14,229 nt of DNA, from assembly GCA_003242515.1 (NCBI GenBank), contig QGUS01000016.1:1-14229 (forward strand), given 5' to 3'. This document shows positions 5,628-14,229 of the stretch, in pieces. Source of the stretch: Actinomycetota bacterium (GTDB taxonomy: Bacteria > Actinomycetota > Acidimicrobiia > Spongiisociales > ZC4RG35). The translations under genes and the position numbers were made by a program. How positions within the stretch are numbered: the stretch's first letter is position 1; every line of letters starts with the position of its first letter. The notes beneath the pieces were generated by a model, which was not told the DNA's origin, searched no databases, and saw only the letters and a list, made by a program, of their open reading frames with translations.

Positions 5628-6788
5628 CTAGTTGGAATCTCCGGTGGCCTCGTGCTGGGCCCGGCGCCACCTCAGGTAGGCCTCGACGAACCCGTCCAGG
5701 TCGCCGTCGAGGACGCCCTGGACGTTGCCGACCTCGTAGTCGGTGCGCAGGTCCTTCACCAGTTGGTACGGCTGCAGCACGTAGCTGCGGACCTGGCGGC
5801 CCCATGCCGCCTCGCCCTGCTCGCCGCGGATCGAGTCGATCTGCGCCTGGTGCTCCTGGCGGGCCAGCTCGGCCAGCTTCGCCTTGAGCATCTGCATGGC
5901 CCGGTTCTTGTTCTGCAGCTGGCTGCGCTCGTTCTGGCACTGCACGACGATGCCGGTGGGCAGGTGGGTGATCCGGACCGCCGTGTCGGACTTGTTGACG
6001 TGCTGGCCGCCGGCGCCCTGCGAGCGGTAGGTGTCGATGCGCAGGTCGTCCTCGTCGATCTCGACCTCGGCCGCCTCGCCCAGGTCGGGCACCACGTCGA
6101 CGCCGGCGAAGCTGGTGTGCCGGCGGGCGTTGGCGTCGAACGGGCTGATGCGCACCAGTCGGTGCACACCGCGCTCGGACTCCAGGGTCCCGTAGGCGTG
6201 GTCTCCCCTCACCGTCATGGTGACGGACTTGATGCCCGCCTCTTCGCCCGGGGTCACCTCCTCCACCGTTACCTGGAAGCCCTTGTCGGTCAGGTAGCGC
6301 TGGTACATGCGGGCCAGCATCTCGGCCCAGTCGTGGGCATCGACGCCGCCGGCGCCGGCATGGACGCTGAGGATGGCGTCCTGCTCGTCGTACTCGCCGA
6401 AATAGAGGGACTCCAGCTCGAGACGATCGAGCACCCGGGACGCCTCGCCGAGCTGGTCGATCGCCTCCTGGCGGGACTCGGGGTCGTCGGCCTCCGCCGC
6501 CAGCTCGAGGAGCACCTCGGCGTCGTCGATCTTCTGCGCGAGATCGCCGACGGTCTCGAAGATCTGCTCGTAGCGGGAGAGCTTCTGGCTGACCTGGCGG
6601 GCCTCGTCGGGGTCGTTCCACAGGTCGGGCGACGCGGCCCGCTCCCGGAGCTCGGCCAGCTCCTTCTCCTTGGTCTCGAGGTCGAGGAAACGGCGCGCCT
6701 CGGCGAGACGCTCGCGCAGCGTCGCGATCGCTTCCTTCGGGTCGGTGACTTCTGTCGCCACTTTGTCTCTCTCAGACGGGCCCGCCAC
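5628..6788 (-). CDS. prfB: Peptide chain release factor 2
   Basis: RF2 recognises UGA and UAA stop codons and triggers peptidyl-tRNA hydrolysis. In this 386-residue protein the stop-codon recognition motif SPF is at 215-217 (ISPFDANARRHTSFA context), which distinguishes it from RF1 (PxT). The catalytic GGQ is at 260-262 in SQGAGGQHVNKSDTAVRI. The N-terminal helical domain covers about 17-115. Unlike prfB of E. coli and many other bacteria, there is no internal UGA and no frameshift cassette; the frame is continuous. The longest start is GTG at 6788 with AGGA seven bases upstream. A second GTG at codon 10, preceded by AGAGAGA, would remove nine residues and is nearly as good. The 62-base gap after secA contains TACCCT (6828-6833), a possible -10 element without a matching -35. 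ftsE, ftsX and smpB follow in the same direction. Confidence 0.97.
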   Translation of the reverse strand: MAGPSERDKVATEVTDPKEAIATLRERLAEARRFLDLETKEKELAELRERAASPDLWNDPDEARQVSQKLSRYEQIFETVGDLAQKIDDAEVLLELAAEADDPESRQEAIDQLGEASRVLDRLELESLYFGEYDEQDAILSVHAGAGGVDAHDWAEMLARMYQRYLTDKGFQVTVEEVTPGEEAGIKSVTMTVRGDHAYGTLESERGVHRLVRISPFDANARRHTSFAGVDVVPDLGEAAEVEIDEDDLRIDTYRSQGAGGQHVNKSDTAVRITHLPTGIVVQCQNERSQLQNKNRAMQMLKAKLAELARQEHQAQIDSIRGEQGEAAWGRQVRSYVLQPYQLVKDLRTDYEVGNVQGVLDGDLDGFVEAYLRWRRAQHEATGDSN

Positions 6789-6850
6789 TCCCCCGTCCTG
6801 GCAGTCGGGGTGCGGTGTGCGGGCTACAGGGTACGAGGCTCACGGGACCG

Positions 6851-9469
<2,619 letters not shown>

Positions 9470-9481
9470 GAGGTTCTCGGG

Positions 9482-9487
9482 ATTCTA
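9482..9487 (-). promoter_or_regulatory. Possible -10 element of secA
   Basis: TAGAAT on the minus strand matches the -10 consensus at five of six positions. It lies 12 bases upstream of the secA ATG, so a transcript would begin only about five bases before the start codon and be nearly leaderless, which fits the absent Shine-Dalgarno site. No -35 match is visible. A 6-bp CCGGGG/CCCCGG dyad lies between this box and the end of the response regulator gene. Confidence 0.4.
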
Positions 9488-9527
9488 CCGGGGGCCCGCG
9501 TCTGTACCCCGGGTCCTGTCCCCCGCC

Positions 9528-10181
9528 CTAGCGGGTGGCCTGGAGCAGGCCCTCCTCGTAGGCCCACTTCACCGCCTCGAAGCGGGAGTTGAGGCCGAGC
9601 TTGTCCAGGATGTTGCGGACGTGGTTCCGCACCGTGTTCTCGGAGATGTAGAGCTCCTCGGCGATCTCCTTGGAGGTGAGCCCGTCGGCGACCCGGGCCA
9701 GGACCTCCAGCTCCCGTCCCGTGAGCTCGGGCTGCTTCTTGATGGCCGTGCCGTTGTGCCGGAGCAGGTCGCGCACGATGCCGAACAGCTTCCCGCCCAT
9801 CGCCGGGGAGACGGCCGCCCCGCCCTCGAGGACGTCGTGCATGGCGGCGACCAGCCGCGGCAGCGGGGTGTCCTTCGTGAGGTAGCCGGAGGCGCCGCTC
9901 TTCACCGCCTGGAGGAGGTCGGCGGTCGACTCGCTGGAGGTGAGGAGGACCACCCGTGAGGAGGGGCTGGCCTTGAGGATGGTCCCGAGGACCTCGAGGC
10001 CCGACATGCCCGGCATGAGCAGGTCGAGGATCACGAGGTCGGGCTTGTGCTCCTTGGCCCGGTCGATCGCCGCCATGGCGTCCGAGGCGGCTGCGACCAC
10101 GTCGAAGCCCTCCTGGATGAACGCTGCTCGGAGGGCTTCACGGAAGAGTTCGGCATCATCGACGATGAGGACGGTCGGCAT
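9528..10181 (-). CDS. NarL/LuxR-family response regulator, orphan
   Basis: This 217-residue cytoplasmic transcription regulator has an N-terminal receiver domain (1-118) with the acidic pair Asp8-Asp9, phosphoacceptor Asp53 (LVILDLLMPGMSG), Thr81 and Lys103, so all phosphorylation residues are present. A C-terminal LuxR-type helix-turn-helix (about 152-215) carries LTGRELEVLARVADGLTSKEIA and SENTVRNHVRNILDKL. No histidine kinase gene is in the window, so its partner is unknown. The ATG at 10181 directly precedes the first receiver strand PTVLIVDD. The frame is open to a GTG at 10241, but that would add 20 basic residues and run over a dyad repeat and the comF stop. It lies between comF and secA, where many actinobacteria have hpf. 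Regulation by the upstream inverted repeat (10208-10242) is plausible. Targets cannot be told from the sequence. Confidence 0.95.
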   Translation of the reverse strand: MPTVLIVDDAELFREALRAAFIQEGFDVVAAASDAMAAIDRAKEHKPDLVILDLLMPGMSGLEVLGTILKASPSSRVVLLTSSESTADLLQAVKSGASGYLTKDTPLPRLVAAMHDVLEGGAAVSPAMGGKLFGIVRDLLRHNGTAIKKQPELTGRELEVLARVADGLTSKEIAEELYISENTVRNHVRNILDKLGLNSRFEAVKWAYEEGLLQATR

Positions 10182-10207
10182 CGCTGGTCTTATCGGCAGT
10201 CGGTAGC

Positions 10208-10242
10208 GGTGACTAGACACCTGTTTCCGCGGACTAGTCACC
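10208..10242. repeat. Perfect 9-bp inverted repeat with nested palindrome
   Basis: GGTGACTAG (10208-10216) and CTAGTCACC (10234-10242) are exact inverted copies separated by 17 bases. The 8-bp palindrome TCCGCGGA (10226-10233) abuts the right arm. The comF stop codon lies in the right arm. TTTTTT (10243-10248) follows on the plus strand, so the shape would be a terminator for plus-strand transcription, but there is no plus-strand gene. It starts 26 bases upstream of the response regulator ATG, so an operator, possibly autoregulatory, is the preferred reading. Confidence 0.6.
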
Positions 10243-10792
10243 TTTTTTCGCGGGCCACGGTAGCCGCGACGGCAGCGGCCACCTTCTGCGACCCAACCAC
10301 GGAGGCCGCGGCCAGCAGCGTCCCGCCCGTGGTGACCACGTCGTCGACCAGCACCACCTGTGGCGGCACGGGGCCTGCGACACGGAAACGGGGCGGGGCG
10401 GCCCGGTGATCCCTTCCGGCCCGCCTCGGCGCATGGAGCGGGGGCCGCAGGACGCGGACGATGGGAATGCCCGTCAGGGCGGAGATGGCGCGGGCGAGCT
10501 CCAGGGAAGGGTCGACCCCGTGGAGCAGGCGCCGGCTCAGGACACGCGGGACCGGGACGAGAGGGTGCGGCGGGACGCGGTCGGCCAGCGCCCCGGCGAC
10601 GACCCAGGGGAACCCGAGGAGGCCGCGGTACTTGAGACCGTGGACGAGGTCACGGGCGAGGCCCTCGTGGGCGAAGGCGGCGATCACCCGCAGGCCGTCA
10701 CCGACGATGCGCTCGGGCGCAGGACGCAACGACGCCCGGCAGCGGTCGCACAGGAACTGGACGACGGGGCGGGCACAGCCGGGACAGAGCAC
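10238..10792 (-). CDS. comF: ComF-family phosphoribosyltransferase-like protein
   Basis: The 184-residue protein has an N-terminal zinc-ribbon (Cys3, Cys6, Cys15, Cys18) followed by a type I phosphoribosyltransferase fold with the PRPP-binding loop VVLVDDVVTTGGTLL (146-160) and the family segment PVPRVLSRRLLHGVDPSLELAR (80-101 in part). ComF proteins are linked to DNA uptake in naturally competent bacteria, but the homologue is also kept in many actinobacteria that lack known competence genes, so the role here is uncertain; none of the other com genes is in this window. The only usable start is GTG at 10792, because TAG stands in frame four codons upstream and Cys3 must be included. A GGGAGG sits only one base before this GTG, an unusually short spacing. 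The usual GxNQ of the family reads GVDPS here. Its stop codon falls in the downstream inverted repeat. Confidence 0.9.
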   Translation of the reverse strand: MLCPGCARPVVQFLCDRCRASLRPAPERIVGDGLRVIAAFAHEGLARDLVHGLKYRGLLGFPWVVAGALADRVPPHPLVPVPRVLSRRLLHGVDPSLELARAISALTGIPIVRVLRPPLHAPRRAGRDHRAAPPRFRVAGPVPPQVVLVDDVVTTGGTLLAAASVVGSQKVAAAVAATVAREKR

Positions 10793-10841
10793 ACCTCCCG
10801 TCTACATCCCGCGGCATCGCCACGGAACCCCCTGGAGGCGT

Positions 10842-10855
10842 GCCCCCATGGGGGC
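10842..10855. repeat. Perfect 14-bp palindrome GCCCCCATGGGGGC
   Basis: Seven-base halves around the centre are exactly complementary. It directly adjoins the ahcY terminator hairpin on the side away from ahcY. A related CCCCATGGGG palindrome lies at the 5' end of ssrA (3364-3373). It is probably part of the termination structure or chance in GC-rich DNA. Confidence 0.45.
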
Positions 10856-10881
10856 CCGGCGGCGACGATGGCGCCGCCGGG
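10855..10881 (-). terminator. GC-rich hairpin terminator after ahcY
   Basis: On the minus strand CCCGGCGGCG (10872-10881) pairs perfectly over 10 bp with CGCCGCCGGG (10855-10864) around a seven-base loop, 22 bases after the ahcY stop. No T-tract follows, but stem strength and position suggest it ends the manB-to-ahcY operon, separating it from comF. Confidence 0.65.
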
Positions 10882-10902
10882 ACCCCGTTTCCGCAGAACC
10901 CC

Positions 10903-12153
10903 TTACTCGGTGCCCTGCTCCCAGTCGGCGAGGTAGGCGATCTGGTCCTCGGTCAGCTTCTCGAGGGAGCCACCGAGAGCCTCCAGCTTGATGGTCGCCA
11001 CCCGGTCGTCGATCTCCGGCGGCAGCGTGTAGATCGCCGGCTCCAGCTTGCCGTCGTTCTTGATGAGCCACTCGGCGGCCATCGCCTGGTTGGAGAACGA
11101 CATGTCCATCACGTCGGCAGGGTGACCCTCGGCGGCGCCGAGGTTGACGAGACGGCCCTCGGCGGCCACCAGGATGCGGCGACCGTCCTCCATCTCGTAC
11201 TCCTCCAGGTTGGCGCGCACCTGGCGGACGTCAGTGGCCATGGCACGGAGCGAGCCCAGGTCAAGCTCGATGTCGAAGTGGCCCGAGTTGGCGAGGAGGG
11301 CGCCGTCCTTCATCTTCTCGAAGTGCTGGCTCCGGAGGACGTGCTTGTTGCCGGTCACGGTGATGAACACGTCGCCGATCTCGGCGGCCTCGTCGGCGGT
11401 CATCACCCGGTAGCCCTCCATCGCGGCCTCCAGGGCACGGACGGGGTTCACCTCGACCACGATCACCTTGGCGCCGAGACCGTCGGCCCGGGCCGCCACT
11501 CCCCGGCCGCAGTCGCCATAGCCGACGACGACCACGTTCAGGCCGGCGAGCAGGATGTTGGTGGCCCGGATGATGCCGTCCAGCGTCGACTGGCCGGTGC
11601 CGAAGCGGTTGTCGAACAGGTGCTTGGTGGCGGAGTCGTTGACGGCGACCACGGGCACCCGGAGCTTGCCCTGGGCGTGCAGGGCACGGAGGCGGATCAC
11701 CCCGGTCGTGGTCTCCTCGGTGGAGCCGATGATCTCGAGGTCGCGCCGGTCCGTGTGGAGAAGCTTCGCCAGGTCGGCGCCGTCGTCCATGGTGACGGCG
11801 GGCCGGTAGTCCAGGACCGCGTTCAGGTGCTTGTAGTAGGTCTCGGAGTCCTCACCCCGGATGGCGTAGACGGGGATGCCCTCGGCGACCAGCGCCGCCG
11901 CCACGTCGTCCTGGGTGGACAGCGGGTTGGACGCCGCCAGCAGCGGCTCCGCGCCGCCGTCGCGCAGGGCGAGCATCAGGTTCGCCGTCTCCGCCGTCAC
12001 GTGGAGGCAGGCGGCGACGACGTGGCCGCGCAGCGGCTTCTCCTCGGCGAAGCGCTTCCTGATCGTCGCCAGGACGGGCATACGGCGGCCCGCCCACTCG
12101 ATGCGACGCGCCCCGACAGGCGCCAGGGACGGGTCCGCGATGTCGTAGTTCAT
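10903..12153 (-). CDS. ahcY: Adenosylhomocysteinase, short archaeal-like form
   Basis: The enzyme hydrolyses S-adenosylhomocysteine to adenosine and homocysteine in the methyl cycle, relieving product inhibition of methyltransferases. The 416 residues show substrate-binding HVTAETANL (51-59) and NPLSTQDDVAAA (76-87), STEETTTG (144-151), the catalytic Lys/Asp segment DSATKHLFDN (173-182), the NAD-binding GYGDCGRG (211-218), NSGHFDIE (289-296) and GHPADVMDMSF (343-353). It lacks the roughly 40-residue insertion and the C-terminal KPDHYRY found in eukaryotic and many bacterial enzymes, and reads like the shorter archaeal/thermophile form. Some archaeal relatives prefer S-inosylhomocysteine, so substrate preference is not certain. 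The ATG at 12153 overlaps the preceding stop as ATGA and has GGAG eight to nine bases upstream; a further 30 codons are open upstream but would overlap the isomerase gene. It is the last gene of the manB operon. Confidence 0.95.
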   Translation of the reverse strand: MNYDIADPSLAPVGARRIEWAGRRMPVLATIRKRFAEEKPLRGHVVAACLHVTAETANLMLALRDGGAEPLLAASNPLSTQDDVAAALVAEGIPVYAIRGEDSETYYKHLNAVLDYRPAVTMDDGADLAKLLHTDRRDLEIIGSTEETTTGVIRLRALHAQGKLRVPVVAVNDSATKHLFDNRFGTGQSTLDGIIRATNILLAGLNVVVVGYGDCGRGVAARADGLGAKVIVVEVNPVRALEAAMEGYRVMTADEAAEIGDVFITVTGNKHVLRSQHFEKMKDGALLANSGHFDIELDLGSLRAMATDVRQVRANLEEYEMEDGRRILVAAEGRLVNLGAAEGHPADVMDMSFSNQAMAAEWLIKNDGKLEPAIYTLPPEIDDRVATIKLEALGGSLEKLTEDQIAYLADWEQGTE

Positions 12154-13160
12154 GCCGGCTTCTCCTCGGCCAATAGCTTCTTCAACTTCTCGATTGTGGC
12201 AACCGGGACCGGGTCGACGCCGGCCGAATCGGCCAGCATCCACGAGACGAGGTCACCCACCGCGGTGAGGGAGATCAGCCTCGCGAGCACCGACACGCCC
12301 TCCGACTCGACCTCTCCGGCCCACGGGACCGCGTACTGGGTCAGGGCAGAAGTGTGGTCGAGACGGGCGCGTATGCGTGCGTGATCGTCCCGGTCGGTGA
12401 GCGCCACCACGGCGAGGGCCTGCCGGGTGAGCTCGGGGAGCGTCTCCCAGCCGACGATCTCGTTGTGGTCGAGCTCGGGGAGAACCGACCACCAGGCCGG
12501 CATCTTGGCGTTCTCGTTGATCTGGGTCTTCCACCGCTGGGCGACCGTCGACGAGACCGGGCCGCCTCCGTAGACGATCGTGATACGGCCGGCCAGGGCG
12601 TCCGCGATGCGGCGCGCCACGTCCCACTGCCGGCTGTCCTCGGCCACGATCTCGTCGGCGAGACGCGCAGCCTCGTCGAAGTTGAAGCGCTGGTCGTCGA
12701 GGGCACGGGCGCCCTCCAGCAGCCGGATCGTGGCCCCGATCATGTAGCCGGCGGCGGCACGGGGCTGGAGCCCCGCGGGCACCTGGATCATCGGCCACCC
12801 GTAGGTGCCGGCGAGCTCGGCGAGCTGGCCGCCCGTGGTGACGACGGCGACCGTCAGGCCCATCTCCTGGGCGGACCGGGCGGCGTCGAGGGTCTCCTCG
12901 GTGTTGCCCGAGTAGGAGGCGGCGATGACGAGCGGCCGGGCGCGCACCGCCCAGGCCGGGAGCGGACCGTAGCCCTTCAGGACCGTGACCCTGGTGCCGT
13001 GGGGGCCGGCGACCGCGGCGGCGTAGTCGCCCGCGATGCCCGAGCCACCCATCCCGGCGAACAGCACGTCGGCGTGGGTGCCGAGCGACGGCGGCTCCAT
13101 CTCGGCCACCCATCTCAACTGGTCGCCCAGGGACCGGATCTGGGAGAGCATGTCGGTCAT
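12150..13160 (-). CDS. Bifunctional phosphoglucose/phosphomannose isomerase-family SIS protein
   Basis: Members of this family interconvert glucose-6-phosphate or mannose-6-phosphate with fructose-6-phosphate. The 336-residue protein has two SIS (sugar isomerase) folds. The first contains GMGGSGIAGD (36-45) and the phosphate-binding SYSGNTEETL (82-91). The C-terminal part has the family active-site segments INENAK (214-219, with candidate catalytic Glu216) and PELDHNEI (228-235, with His232). PRAAAGY (133-139) is also typical. Next to phosphomannomutase it should feed mannose-1-phosphate and GDP-mannose synthesis; mycobacteria keep a related but possibly divergent protein at the same place (Rv3256c next to manB), so activity there and here should be called probable. 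The ATG at 13160 overlaps the previous stop as ATGA, with GAGGTG five to six bases upstream. An internal ATG at codon 4 is less well spaced. Confidence 0.9.
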   Translation of the reverse strand: MTDMLSQIRSLGDQLRWVAEMEPPSLGTHADVLFAGMGGSGIAGDYAAAVAGPHGTRVTVLKGYGPLPAWAVRARPLVIAASYSGNTEETLDAARSAQEMGLTVAVVTTGGQLAELAGTYGWPMIQVPAGLQPRAAAGYMIGATIRLLEGARALDDQRFNFDEAARLADEIVAEDSRQWDVARRIADALAGRITIVYGGGPVSSTVAQRWKTQINENAKMPAWWSVLPELDHNEIVGWETLPELTRQALAVVALTDRDDHARIRARLDHTSALTQYAVPWAGEVESEGVSVLARLISLTAVGDLVSWMLADSAGVDPVPVATIEKLKKLLAEEKPA

Positions 13161-13330
13161 TCGTCACCTCTTTCTTCGTCGAGGATCATCACGGGGATCC
13201 CGTCGCGCACCGGGTAGGAACGGCCACAAGCGGCGCAGATTAGGCGGGACCCGGCAGAGTCCTCTTCGAGGCGGCCGTGGTCGGCCGCGCAGACGAGGAT
13301 CCCGGCAAGCAGCGGGTCGATGAGGCTCAT
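13157..13330 (-). CDS. Trm112/UPF0434-like small zinc-ribbon protein
   Basis: Only 57 residues, this matches the small Trm112-like family, which in eukaryotes and archaea acts as an activating partner of methyltransferases and in bacteria is mostly uncharacterised. The diagnostic end is CAACGRSYPVRDGIPVMI (32-49): a CxxC pair followed by YPVRDGIPVM. The first half normally carries another CPxC pair, but here only Cys14 is present, followed by His18, so the metal site may be Cys14/His18/Cys32/Cys35 or may be lost. The ATG at 13330 overlaps the manB stop as ATGA and is preceded by GGAGGGAGC. It overlaps the next gene in the same way. Such a protein between a sugar mutase and an isomerase is seen in other actinobacteria, and the nearby ahcY gene is a suggestive but unproven link to methylation. 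The family call is firm; the role is unknown. Confidence 0.85.
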   Translation of the reverse strand: MSLIDPLLAGILVCAADHGRLEEDSAGSRLICAACGRSYPVRDGIPVMILDEERGDE

Positions 13331-14229
13331 GCTCCCTCCAGGATGGATCGGACCCGCTCCACCAGCGCCTCGACTCGCTCGGGGTCCGGCGCCTCGACGT
13401 TGAGGCGGAGCAGGGGCTCGGTGTTGGACGGGCGGAGGTTGAACCACTCGGCGCCGAAGTCGACCGTGAGGCCGTCGAGCCGGTCGATCGCGGCCTCCCC
13501 CGCCATGGCCTCCTCCACCTTGCGGATCGCCTCCTGTGGGTCGGAGACCTCGAAGTTGATCTCGCCGGATGCGGCGTAGCGCTCCACCTCGGTGCGGATC
13601 ACCGAGAGGGGCTCCTCGCGGGCGGAGAGGATCGCCATGAGGTGCAGCATGGCGAGCATCCCGGAGTCGGCCCGGTAGTTGTCCCGGAAGTAGTAGTGGG
13701 CCGAGTGCTCGCCGCCGAAGATGGCGTTGGTCTCCGCCATCACGGCCTTGATGAAGCTGTGGCCGACGCGGGTGCGTACCGGCTCGCCGCCGCACTCCCT
13801 GACGATCTCGGGCACCGCCTTGGAGGTGATCAGGTTGTGGACCACCTTCTCCCCCGGACGCCCGGCTAGGAGCCTGCGGGCGAGCAGGGAGGTCACGGTG
13901 CTGCCCGACAGGGGCCGGCCCGTGTCGTCGAGGAAGAAGGCGCGGTCGGCGTCTCCATCGAAGGCGACCCCGAGGTCGAACTCGCCCTCCCCCATCAGCT
14001 TCTCGAGGTCGGCGAGGTTCTCCGGCACGAGGGGGTCGGCTGGGTGGTTGGGGAAGGTGCCGTCCGGCTCCAGGTAGAGGCCGGTGAGCCGGGCGGGGAT
14101 CCGCTCGAACACCTTCTCCAGGGCGACGCCCGCCATGCCGTTGCCGCCGTCCACGGCGACGCGCAGCGGCCGGATCTCGGACGGGTCGACGATGGCGAAG
14201 AGGTGGTCGACGAAGCCGGCACCGGCGCG
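13327..14229 (-). CDS. manB: Phosphomannomutase / phosphoglucomutase, C-terminal three quarters
   Basis: The enzyme interconverts mannose-6-phosphate and mannose-1-phosphate (and possibly the glucose forms), supplying GDP-mannose for glycans and glycolipids. Only 300 residues are inside the window; the 5' end, including the TASHNP-type loop with the phosphorylated serine, lies beyond 14229. Visible parts are domain 2 beginning VAVDGGNGMAG (24-34), the Mg-binding loop DGDADR (91-96), the domain 3 sugar-binding loop GGEHSAHYYFRDN (172-184) and the domain 4 phosphate-binding RPSNTEP (266-272). The sugar loop has Ala where GGExSGH is more usual. The frame is open to the window edge, so internal ATG and GTG codons are not the start. 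The gene ends in an ATGA overlap with the Trm112-like gene and heads the visible operon. The sugar specificity is inferred from neighbours. Confidence 0.94.
   Translation of the reverse strand, partial: RAGAGFVDHLFAIVDPSEIRPLRVAVDGGNGMAGVALEKVFERIPARLTGLYLEPDGTFPNHPADPLVPENLADLEKLMGEGEFDLGVAFDGDADRAFFLDDTGRPLSGSTVTSLLARRLLAGRPGEKVVHNLITSKAVPEIVRECGGEPVRTRVGHSFIKAVMAETNAIFGGEHSAHYYFRDNYRADSGMLAMLHLMAILSAREEPLSVIRTEVERYAASGEINFEVSDPQEAIRKVEEAMAGEAAIDRLDGLTVDFGAEWFNLRPSNTEPLLRLNVEAPDPERVEALVERVRSILEGA

Noticed and set aside
5628..6788. Programmed frameshift site in prfB
   Set aside because: No internal UGA or CTTTGA-type slippery site was found in the frame.
10182..10241. Longer GTG start for the response regulator
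   Set aside because: It adds a 20-residue basic stretch ahead of the canonical receiver start and covers the comF stop and inverted repeat.
10208..10248. Ordinary intrinsic terminator of comF
   Set aside because: On the minus strand the hairpin contains the comF stop codon and has no T-tract after it; the T6 lies on the opposite strand.
12154..12243. Thirty-codon N-terminal extension of adenosylhomocysteinase
   Set aside because: It overlaps the isomerase gene, is not family-like, and the ATG at 12153 has a good ribosome site and an ATGA overlap.
10840..12384. 514-codon plus-strand open frame
   Set aside because: It mirrors ahcY and has no family motif.

Overview
This is a high-GC chromosomal window from an actinobacterium. 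Every gene I can support lies on the minus strand, so biological order runs from the right edge to the left. Gene content and order resemble two blocks known from Actinomycetota: manB / sugar-isomerase / ahcY / comF / secA, and prfB / ftsE / ftsX / smpB / ssrA. The codon bias, the archaeal-type short adenosylhomocysteinase and the retained SecA zinc tail suggest a deep-branching lineage such as Acidimicrobiia rather than a mycobacterium or streptomycete. That placement is inference; no marker was searched.

Right part (14229 to 10903): a tightly coupled operon of phosphomannomutase (5' end outside the window), a very small Trm112-like protein, a phosphoglucose/phosphomannose isomerase-family SIS protein and adenosylhomocysteinase. 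Each junction is a 4-base ATGA overlap. A strong GC hairpin and a perfect 14-bp palindrome follow ahcY. Next come comF, a dyad-symmetric intergenic segment and an orphan NarL/LuxR-type response regulator, placed where many actinobacteria carry the hibernation factor gene hpf. secA follows, with a -10-like element almost at its start codon.

Middle part (6788 to 3018): prfB (peptide release factor 2, no programmed frameshift), ftsE and ftsX (divisome ABC system that activates peptidoglycan hydrolases), smpB, and then the tmRNA gene ssrA. I place ssrA at 3018-3367 from its paired ends, the T-arm, the encoded CCA and a short tag reading frame ending ALAA. SmpB and tmRNA are partners in ribosome rescue, and prfB belongs to the same theme of translation termination. 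Two hairpin terminators follow ssrA.

Left part (2966 to 1): a large protein with plant-type leucine-rich repeats built as two successive copies of an Ig-like / cysteine cap / LRR / cysteine cap module, then the start of a threonine-rich lipoprotein. The LRR gene has no convincing signal peptide or start. Its open frame runs back through the terminators into ssrA, so it may be 5'-truncated or lie at the edge of DNA inserted beside ssrA, a common integration site. This left part is the accessory-looking portion; the rest is conserved housekeeping DNA. I saw no insertion sequence, CRISPR array or tRNA gene, and no complete new system.
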